Below are positions 17,845 through 24,543 of a stretch of DNA of 64,000 nucleotides, piece by piece; position 1 is the stretch's first letter; each line of letters starts with the position of its first letter. Below the pieces are notes generated by a model. That model made no database searches, had not been told where the DNA came from, and worked only from the letters and a program-made list of their open reading frames with translations. The DNA is from Colwellia sp. (lineage in GTDB: Bacteria; Pseudomonadota; Gammaproteobacteria; Enterobacterales; Alteromonadaceae). A program made the position numbers and the translations under genes. The stretch lies in contig JABSOW010000003.1 of NCBI GenBank assembly GCA_013215465.1, forward strand, positions 124,001 to 188,000, given 5' to 3'.

Positions 17845-18888
17845 ATGTACGAAAGTTACTACGGCTTCACCGAACGTCCTTTTCAATTAAGCCCAGATCC
17901 ACGGTTTTTCTTTGCCACTAGCCATCATCAACGTGCCTTATCTTATTTACAATATGGTTTAGATCAAGGTGAAGGTTTTATTGTGATTACTGGCCCCATT
18001 GGCACAGGGAAGACCACCATAGCACGAAACTTATTAGCAACCATTGGTGATGAGAAAATAGTTGCAGCACAATTGGTTACTACTAAGTTATCTCCAGACG
18101 AGTTATTGGAATTAGTTGCTGCTGAATTTAAAATCCCCTTAAAAGGAAATAGTAAAGCAGAAGTACTGCACAGCATTGAAAGCTTTTTAATTCAACTGCA
18201 TAAGCAAGGAAAAAGAGCTTTGTTGATAGTTGATGAAGCACAAAATTTACCTGTTGAAACAATAGAAGAGCTGCGTATGCTCTCTAACTTTCAGCTCGAT
18301 GACAAACCACTAATTCAAAGTTTTTTACTTGGCCAAGAAGAGCTTAAAGATATTATTCAAGCACCTAATATGGAGCAATTTAGACAACGTATTATCGCTT
18401 CAGCTCATCTTAAAGCTTTAAACGGAGAAGAGGTAAAAAACTATATAAATCACCGCTTACAGCAAGCCGGCTACGAAAAAGAGGCTTTGTTTTCAGACGC
18501 CGCATTTGAAGCTATTCATGAAAAGACCTTAGGTGTACCTCGTAAGATTAATATTTTTGTCGACCGCTTATTACTTTTTGGATTTTTAGAGGAATTAACT
18601 TGTTTTGATCTTGATGCGATTAATGAAGTCGCGTTGGAAATGTCTGGTGAGCTTACTGGCTCATTAAGTTCGCAAGTATTACCGAATAATCAAGCTAGTA
18701 CCTCACAATCGCAGCAAGTGGTAGTGAATTCTAGCGAAAATGTCGAAAATATAAAAAATGTGTTGAGAGAAGTTGAAGAAATATTAGAAAGTAGCATTAA
18801 ACAAAAAATCAAAATGGCACGTTATGTTGATAAACTACTTAAGCAAAAAAATCGTCAATATGCAGAAGAGCAAATGAACCACAAATGA
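17845..18888 (+). CDS. XrtA-associated AAA ATPase, ExeA-like (TIGR03015)
   Basis: 347 aa. The start MYESYYGFTERPFQLSPDPRFFF is the family signature. Walker A is GPIGTGKTT (50-58), Walker B LLIVDEAQ (126-133), and arginine-finger-type FRQRI follows. The C-terminal ~70 residues are low-complexity and helical, ending in a Lys-rich tail. It resembles GspA/ExeA ATPases and may drive assembly or transport in the EPS/PEP-CTERM system; this role is inferred. It is the last gene of the export operon. A decayed second copy of its middle and 3' parts lies at 22850-23253. Confidence 0.9.
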   Translation: MYESYYGFTERPFQLSPDPRFFFATSHHQRALSYLQYGLDQGEGFIVITGPIGTGKTTIARNLLATIGDEKIVAAQLVTTKLSPDELLELVAAEFKIPLKGNSKAEVLHSIESFLIQLHKQGKRALLIVDEAQNLPVETIEELRMLSNFQLDDKPLIQSFLLGQEELKDIIQAPNMEQFRQRIIASAHLKALNGEEVKNYINHRLQQAGYEKEALFSDAAFEAIHEKTLGVPRKINIFVDRLLLFGFLEELTCFDLDAINEVALEMSGELTGSLSSQVLPNNQASTSQSQQVVVNSSENVENIKNVLREVEEILESSIKQKIKMARYVDKLLKQKNRQYAEEQMNHK

Positions 18889-18890
18889 AC

Positions 18891-18959
18891 CACAGTAGCG
18901 AGAAATAAAAGTAACGAGTATCGAAAAACCTACACGCCTAAGAGTTTGTCTTCGTAACT
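18891..18959. repeat. Dispersed imperfect palindrome (GTAACGAG family), copy 2
   Basis: It occupies almost the whole gap between the convergent ATPase and PrsT genes: CAGTAGCGAG...GTAACGAGTATCGAA...TCTTCGTAACT. It shares its ends with the copies at 13705-13790 and 28761-28823. It lies between two converging genes, but I see no clear rho-independent terminator in it. Confidence 0.5.
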
Positions 18960-18967
18960 CATTAAAT

Positions 18968-21754
18968 TTATTTTAACCATTGCTTCAATAATACGTCTGC
19001 TGCAGCTTTTTGGGAATAATCTGAATTCACCACGTCAACCATCAGTTTAATGGCCTCTTTATCTCTGTTAAGGGCCTTTAGTGTTAACGCTAGATGATAC
19101 TTCACCGCCGCGTTTGAATTATTAATGGCTAACGCTTTTCTAAATAAAGGTAATGCTTCATTAAACTCTTTAGTGTGATAATAAATCCACCCTAGTGTGT
19201 CTAATGAGTCAGGTTGGTTATCAACAATGGCCAATGACTTTTTAACCAGCGTTTCAGCTCGTTGGTAATCAGATAAACTCAAAGCCACATAACTGGCATT
19301 ATTTAATATTGCCGGGTGCTTAGGGTGTAACCTAACTAATGTTTGGTATATTCCATCGGCTTCGAGCCATTGAGATTGGTCAATAAAAATCTCAGCTAAT
19401 GCCGTATTTAATAATAAACTATTTGGATGCTCATTTAATGATTTGGTTAATACGTCAACAGCTTGATTGGCTCGTTTTGTCGATCGGTATACTAAGCTCA
19501 AACCGACAACACTAGTGTCATTACTAGCCATCTTAATACGTTTATTATAATATTTTTCAGCTAGGCTATATTGATTGATACGTAAATATGAATTAGCGAG
19601 TAGTTCTACTAGTTGAGCAGACAGTTGGTGATTAGCTGCAAACGTTTTAATTAATTTTATTGCGCTAGCAGTATCATTTTCAGCATTATAAAGTTGTGCT
19701 AACCCGATAATTACTTGGTCGTTGTTTTCATCCCAAGCTCTCGCTTTTTTATAGGCAGTGATTGCCTCAGGTACTTTAGAAAATCGCTGGTAAACATGAG
19801 CTATCAACAAAAATATTTTGCCTTTATCACCGTCTTGTTTTATCGCTGATTTATAAGCATTAACTGCAGAAGTCACATCTGAATTTATTGTTTGTAAACT
19901 GGCCAGTATAAGATACAGCTCAACTGTTTTTTCATGGTTCAATAAATAAGTATTCAACGTTTCTATGGCAAGCATTAGCTGCTTATTACCTACATAACTA
20001 ACAATTAAACTTTTTAATAATTCTTCATCTTTATTATCAAGCTTAAATTGTTCTTCGAGTAAGGTGACACTAGCCGCTGAGTTATTATTACGGTTATATA
20101 GTTTAGCTAGAGTGGTAATTAAATAAATATCGTTGCCTGATATTGTTAATGCTGTCTTTAAACGATTAATAGCAGCAGCTACGTTACCATTTTGATAATC
20201 AAGTTTGGCTAAACTAACTATAGATTTTGCATGATTGGGGTCAATGACCAATGCTTGTTCAAATTGCTTTTTTGCCTGCTCTATTTCACCTGTGATTCGG
20301 TAAATATAGCCCAGATGATGCTGAATATTGGCATTATCGGCCATATTTTCAGCTAAGTTTTTTGCAACACTAATGCCTTTATCTATTTCTCCAGACTTGA
20401 TGTAAGATTCAACCAATAACAAACCTACCACTGTGGGATCATATGCTGCTGCGGAGGCCGTTAATAAATGTTTTATCGCTTTTTCTGGCTCACCTGTCGC
20501 CAAATAGCTTTGTGCAAGTTGAGTGTCTGCAATTGCTAAATCAGGCTTTAGCTCTTTTACTTTCGCAAGGTAAAAGTGAGCATTTTCATACTGCTTTAGC
20601 TCTAAGTAAGTCATGCCTAGCATAGATAATATTTTTGGATTATTTGGCTCTAAAAAATTAGCCCTACTTAACAACGCTTTCGCTTGCATTGGCTTTTTTG
20701 ATACTAATTCAATAGTAGCCGCCAGTGTTATTGCATTAATGTTATTTTTATCGACCAATAAGTAGGCATCTATATATTGTTTTGCTGCTTCAAATTTTTG
20801 TTGATGAAATAAAATAATACTGGCTAAATAATAATAAGAAGGATTTGAACGAAGCACATCTTCACTCAGGTGATCTAATACTTGTGCAACTTTTTCTATT
20901 GAACTTTCAAGATCGGCATTTTTATTTTTTCTAACCTGTACCATGGCTTTGAGGAATTCAGCTTTAGGCTCATTAGGCACTTGCTCCAATACACTATCTG
21001 CGTATTGTTCTGCTAATGTAAACTGCTGTAACTCTATGTTAATAGTACTTGCAAAAATTAGTGATTGAATATTGTTTTTATCAATCAATAACGCTTGGTT
21101 AATGGCATTAAGTGCAAGTTCGTTATTGCCTAAACTTTGCTGAATACTCGCCTTTAAATTCCAAGCTTTTATTGGCGGAATATAACCCGCTAATACTTCA
21201 TTAACTAACTTATCTGCCTGATGATATTTAAAATAGTTAACTGAAATTTGCGCTAACCCTAACTTGGCATCTATGTTGCTCGTATCAAAAGCTAACGCTT
21301 CGTGGTAATCATTTTGCGATAGTTTTAATTGGCGTAATCCTAAATGTGCATCACCACGAAGTACATAAATTTTCGCTGCTAATTTATCGTCATTTGTTTG
21401 CTCTGGTAGGTAACCCAAGGTTTTATTATATTGCCCTTGCATAATGTAGGACTCTGCAAACAATAGTTGTAACTGTTTCTTATTGGCTCCTAAAGCAATT
21501 ACTTTAGTTAATGCTACTTCTGCCATACTAGCGCTACCATTGGCGAGTAATATTTCAGCCATTAAAATATGTGCAGCTAAATGATTGGGTGATGTTTTAA
21601 GAATATTTTTTACATGAATCAGCGCTTCACTATATTTATTGTCATTTAAAGCACTACGGGCTGTTTCATAAAGCTCATCTTCTTGTGAAGCAGCTATTGA
21701 AAAAGAAATAAGTAGTAAAAATATATACCGATAAGCTTTCAAACATCTATCCAA
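18968..21754 (-). CDS. prsT: PEP-CTERM-system TPR protein PrsT (TIGR02917), copy 1
   Basis: 928 aa with a signal peptide (residues about 1-22). More than 20 tetratricopeptide repeats follow across the full length (for example AVEVALTKVIALG-, AEQYADSVLEQVPNEPKAE-, and the final LDTLGWIYYHTKEFNEALPLFRKALAINNSNAAVKYHLALTL). Family members are often described as lipoproteins, but no lipobox Cys is present here, so I predict a periplasmic, non-lipidated form. TPR arrays of this type probably scaffold the secretion/sorting machinery in the periplasm. It is convergent with the ATPase gene. A second, divergent member lies at 24544-27345. Confidence 0.88.
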   Translation of the reverse strand: MDRCLKAYRYIFLLLISFSIAASQEDELYETARSALNDNKYSEALIHVKNILKTSPNHLAAHILMAEILLANGSASMAEVALTKVIALGANKKQLQLLFAESYIMQGQYNKTLGYLPEQTNDDKLAAKIYVLRGDAHLGLRQLKLSQNDYHEALAFDTSNIDAKLGLAQISVNYFKYHQADKLVNEVLAGYIPPIKAWNLKASIQQSLGNNELALNAINQALLIDKNNIQSLIFASTINIELQQFTLAEQYADSVLEQVPNEPKAEFLKAMVQVRKNKNADLESSIEKVAQVLDHLSEDVLRSNPSYYYLASIILFHQQKFEAAKQYIDAYLLVDKNNINAITLAATIELVSKKPMQAKALLSRANFLEPNNPKILSMLGMTYLELKQYENAHFYLAKVKELKPDLAIADTQLAQSYLATGEPEKAIKHLLTASAAAYDPTVVGLLLVESYIKSGEIDKGISVAKNLAENMADNANIQHHLGYIYRITGEIEQAKKQFEQALVIDPNHAKSIVSLAKLDYQNGNVAAAINRLKTALTISGNDIYLITTLAKLYNRNNNSAASVTLLEEQFKLDNKDEELLKSLIVSYVGNKQLMLAIETLNTYLLNHEKTVELYLILASLQTINSDVTSAVNAYKSAIKQDGDKGKIFLLIAHVYQRFSKVPEAITAYKKARAWDENNDQVIIGLAQLYNAENDTASAIKLIKTFAANHQLSAQLVELLANSYLRINQYSLAEKYYNKRIKMASNDTSVVGLSLVYRSTKRANQAVDVLTKSLNEHPNSLLLNTALAEIFIDQSQWLEADGIYQTLVRLHPKHPAILNNASYVALSLSDYQRAETLVKKSLAIVDNQPDSLDTLGWIYYHTKEFNEALPLFRKALAINNSNAAVKYHLALTLKALNRDKEAIKLMVDVVNSDYSQKAAADVLLKQWLK

Positions 21755-21922
21755 AATTGCAGGTGAACATTGATATTGATTATGTCAAAGTTCTTTGAAT
21801 AAAGACAACTCAGCATTAATAACCTTTTTCACTGTGTCTAGAAATTTTACACTTTTTGTGATTCTTGAAATAAAAAATACAAAAAAAAATAGTAACTCTA
21901 TACATAACAACTCACTGTAGAT

Positions 21923-21939
21923 TCGGTATGTTTTTTGCA
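21923..21939 (+). promoter_or_regulatory. Sigma-54 promoter of the first PEP-CTERM gene
   Basis: TCGGTATGTTTTTTGCA has the invariant GG and GC separated by exactly 10 bp, as in the -24/-12 consensus (YTGGCACG-N4-TTGCW), with a full TTGCA -12 box and a weaker -24 box. Transcription would begin near 21950, giving a leader of about 47-56 nt. Confidence 0.6.
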
Positions 21940-21996
21940 CTCACAAACATAATTAAAAATTATGCTACTGTATAATTAAATTTTCTATTCTTCAGG

Positions 21997-22725
21997 ATGA
22001 AGGTTATGTTTTCAAAAAATGTTTTTTCAAAGATTTTATTAATAGCGTCCTCTCTTTTCGTGAGCTATACAGCTAGTGCTGCTTTAACAACTGTTGATAC
22101 TTTAATTCAAGTTTCTGTGCAGATTAACCCTTCTGGCGGTAATAAAAATGACTGTCCCAATTATTTCGGTAACGGTGGCTTTGACACTTGTCAAATAACA
22201 CTTGGCACTACTGAATTTGCAACAGTATTAGGTAAATTTTCAGCTGACGGTAGCGCCGCGGGCACCGAATTTTTATCTACTAGCTCATTATCAACAGCCA
22301 ATTGGGGATTCAATGGTGATGATAACAACAATGTCCCAGGAATAGCTAAAGGAAACTGGAAATATACCGGAACTGACTCCTATCCTAGCATTGACTTTTG
22401 GGTAGCAAAGGGAGGAAGTGGATTTATCTTAAATTGGATGATTACTGATACTGTCGAAAATGCTGATACTTGTGCAGTTAAATTTTCTGTCGCTTGCATG
22501 AGTTTAGCAGTAAGTGTAACAACCGGAGAGTGGACTACCCCATTAACTGAAGGTAAAGGTAAAGATAAAGGTCTAAGCTCAAGAGTAGCAAAAGATCCAA
22601 AAGATCTATCTCATATCACTTTTTATGGTAATAAAAGTATTGAAGTACCTGAGCCTACATCGATCGCATTATTTGCATTAGCCTTATTTGGTATTGCAGC
22701 TCGACGTAAAAACTTCACTTTATAA
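21997..22725 (+). CDS. PEP-CTERM sorting-signal protein 1
   Basis: 242 aa, exported. A signal peptide (residues about 8-30, ending TASA) is followed by a Gly/Asn/Asp-rich body with four Cys. The C-terminal sorting signal starts at residue 217 with VPEPTS, then a hydrophobic helix (IALFALALFGIAA) and a basic tail RRKNFTL. This is the canonical XrtA substrate layout. An alternative ATG at 22006 also has an upstream purine-rich AGGATGAAGG; both keep the signal peptide. A sigma-54 promoter lies upstream and a strong terminator downstream, so it is a single-gene unit. Body function is unknown; matrix or surface protein inferred. Confidence 0.9.
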   Translation: MKVMFSKNVFSKILLIASSLFVSYTASAALTTVDTLIQVSVQINPSGGNKNDCPNYFGNGGFDTCQITLGTTEFATVLGKFSADGSAAGTEFLSTSSLSTANWGFNGDDNNNVPGIAKGNWKYTGTDSYPSIDFWVAKGGSGFILNWMITDTVENADTCAVKFSVACMSLAVSVTTGEWTTPLTEGKGKDKGLSSRVAKDPKDLSHITFYGNKSIEVPEPTSIALFALALFGIAARRKNFTL

Positions 22726-22754
22726 CTTAGTTTATTTAATTACTAAGTATCTTC

Positions 22755-22789
22755 AAAAATGCCAGTCAGTTTATGACTGGCATTTTTTT
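22755..22789 (+). terminator. Rho-independent terminator of PEP-CTERM gene 1
   Basis: A perfect 10-bp stem (ATGCCAGTCA/TGACTGGCAT) with a 5-nt loop is followed by a run of T, 33 bp after the stop codon. Confidence 0.92.
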
Positions 22790-22849
22790 GTCCAAGCCAT
22801 ATAGCACCAATCCCATAAACTACATGATAATTTTTACATGTTAAAACCA

Positions 22850-23253
22850 CCTCCAAGCAAGTAAAAATAGCTTTATTATCAGTGATAAAGCATAAAACTT
22901 ACCTGCAAAACGGTAGAATAACTGCGTATGCTCTCTAACTTTCAGCTTGATGATAAACCACTAATACAAAATTTTTTACATAGCTAAGAAGAGCTAAAAT
23001 ACATTATCCAAGCACCAAATATGGAGGAATTAACTTATTTTATCTTGATGCGATTAATGAAGTCGCGTTGGAAGTGTCTGGTGAGCCTACTGGCTCATTA
23101 AGTTCGAAAGTATTACCGAATAATCAAGCTAGTACATCACAATCGCAACAAGTGGTGGTCAATTCCAATGAAAATATAGAAAATATAGAAAATATAGAAA
23201 ATATTAAAAATGTATTAAGAGAAGTAGAAGAGCAACTCAATAACGATCTTTAA
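22850..23253 (+). pseudogene. Decayed, internally deleted copy of the XrtA-associated ATPase
   Basis: It aligns with the intact ATPase gene in two blocks. From about 22850 to 23028 it matches roughly 18205-18377 (Walker B region), with many substitutions and a CAA-to-TAA stop (TTTTTACATAGCTAAGAAG). At a GAG junction near 23025 it jumps to the equivalent of about 18588 and stays highly similar to about 18770. Walker A and the whole N-terminal half are missing. A 9-bp unit (GAAAATATA) is present four times at 23170-23205, against a shorter stretch in the parent. The open frame at 23068-23253 is only the surviving 3' part and lacks a start signal. I regard it as non-functional. Confidence 0.88.
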
Positions 23254-23378
23254 ATGTTTATTTACATTTATGTCAGTTTTTTTTACAATTAGCTTCAGAT
23301 AAATTAATTAAATGTAGAATTAGAGTATAAAAATAATATAAGCAACTGTTATTCATAGATAAAAATATAAAAATAATT

Positions 23379-23395
23379 CTGGCCTGGTTCTTGCT
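23379..23395 (+). promoter_or_regulatory. Sigma-54 promoter of the second PEP-CTERM gene
   Basis: CTGGCCTGGTTCTTGCT matches the -24/-12 consensus: CTGGC, 7 nt between TGGC and TTGC, TTGCT. The predicted transcript begins near 23406. This excludes an upstream ATG at 23405 and supports 23435 as the true start. Confidence 0.8.
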
Positions 23396-23434
23396 TTATT
23401 TGGCATGGTAAATGACTTATACAAGGTAGTAAAA

Positions 23435-24349
23435 ATGAAATGTATTAAAGCTGTTGTAGCAAGCGTTATATTGCTAAGTTTTTCTAATTTAACTTTCGCA
23501 ACAAGTACAAATGTAAAAGAATGTTCGACCAGAACTAGCGGACAATACGATTACGGTAATGCTACCGGCCAAGAAGGCTCAGCATGTCATAAATCAAACT
23601 ATTGGCAAAGGTTAGGTGCTAAATCTAATAAAGAAAAGGTAAATAAAGCTCAAGAAAAAGATTTAACAACTAACGATGGTGTATCTTGGAAAACATCTTC
23701 TGATGGTGTTACTTGGTCAGAATATGGTACTAGCGCTGAATTCACGTCAGGAGGTTTAGTTCAATTTCAATTTAATATGACCCGTGCAACAACCGGAAAC
23801 CATAAATATGATCAGTTGAAATCGTGGGTCGACTGGGATCAAAATGGCACATGGGAAGAAGACGAAACAATCATTGCACAGAAGTGGTGGAAAAACGAAG
23901 ATTCTGAAGGCAATATAGCCACTTCTGGTGACACCAATTGGGATTTAACCAAATGGGGTGACTTAGGTACTGAAGGCTCAACCAAAAGCAATAATAATGT
24001 GTGGATGAGTACTTGGAACAATGGAAATGGCCGCTGGAAAGATGAAATCCACAATAGCTCAGTTACAAAAGCAACATTTTTTAGTGAGGTTCAAACTATT
24101 CCCGTGTTAGATATTCTCAGTGATATTTGGTTACGTGCTAGAGTAGTATGTGAAAACTCCCTTGAAACCCTTTCTGATGGTATGAACTTAATAGCAACAG
24201 GATATCAAAATCAAGGTGAAGTGGAGGATTATAAACTTACTATTGCACAGAAGATTAGTCCGGTAACTGTACCCGAGCCTTCAACATTATTCATCTTCGC
24301 AATGGGTTTTTTGACCCTATTTACACGTAAGAAAGCAAAGATAAGCTAA
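23435..24349 (+). CDS. PEP-CTERM sorting-signal protein 2 with GEVED-type domain
   Basis: 304 aa. The start at 23435 has AAGG 8 bp upstream and lies about 29 nt after the predicted sigma-54 start point. The signal peptide (KCIKAVVASVILLSFSNLTFA) is followed by a beta-rich domain (VSWKTSSDGVTWSEYGTS; QLKSWVDWDQNGTWEEDETI) that ends in the hallmark QGEVEDYKL (about 255-263). The sorting signal begins at residue 279 with VPEPST, then a hydrophobic helix and the basic tail TRKKAKIS. GEVED domains occur in secreted adhesin-like proteins; a matrix or adhesion role is inferred. A strong terminator follows. Confidence 0.92.
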   Translation: MKCIKAVVASVILLSFSNLTFATSTNVKECSTRTSGQYDYGNATGQEGSACHKSNYWQRLGAKSNKEKVNKAQEKDLTTNDGVSWKTSSDGVTWSEYGTSAEFTSGGLVQFQFNMTRATTGNHKYDQLKSWVDWDQNGTWEEDETIIAQKWWKNEDSEGNIATSGDTNWDLTKWGDLGTEGSTKSNNNVWMSTWNNGNGRWKDEIHNSSVTKATFFSEVQTIPVLDILSDIWLRARVVCENSLETLSDGMNLIATGYQNQGEVEDYKLTIAQKISPVTVPEPSTLFIFAMGFLTLFTRKKAKIS

Positions 24350-24371
24350 TAACTGGGTCGTAAATATCATC

Positions 24372-24406
24372 AAAATGCCGAACAGTCATACCTGTTCGGC
24401 ATTTTT
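24372..24406 (+). terminator. Rho-independent terminator of PEP-CTERM gene 2
   Basis: An 11-bp stem (ATGCCGAACAG/CTGTTCGGCAT) with a 6-nt loop and T-run, 22 bp after the stop codon. Confidence 0.92.
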
Positions 24407-24543
24407 GTTTCTATGCAAGAGAAATTACCCTGAGCTTATTCTTTTGAATTACCTTTAGTAAAGATTATGTAGCATTGGTAGATTATTGAATGGCACTTAC
24501 TATTTTTGTGTCCGTAATAACACATGCAAGGTTTATAAATCAC

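Noticed and set aside
23068..23253. 61-codon gene downstream of PEP-CTERM gene 1
   Set aside because: It is the surviving 3' part of the ATPase relic, starts at an internal GTG without a ribosome-binding site, and lacks all catalytic motifs.
23405..23434. Earlier ATG for PEP-CTERM gene 2
   Set aside because: It lies at or before the predicted sigma-54 start point (about 23406) and would add a non-signal-like extension; the ATG at 23435 has the ribosome-binding site and signal peptide.
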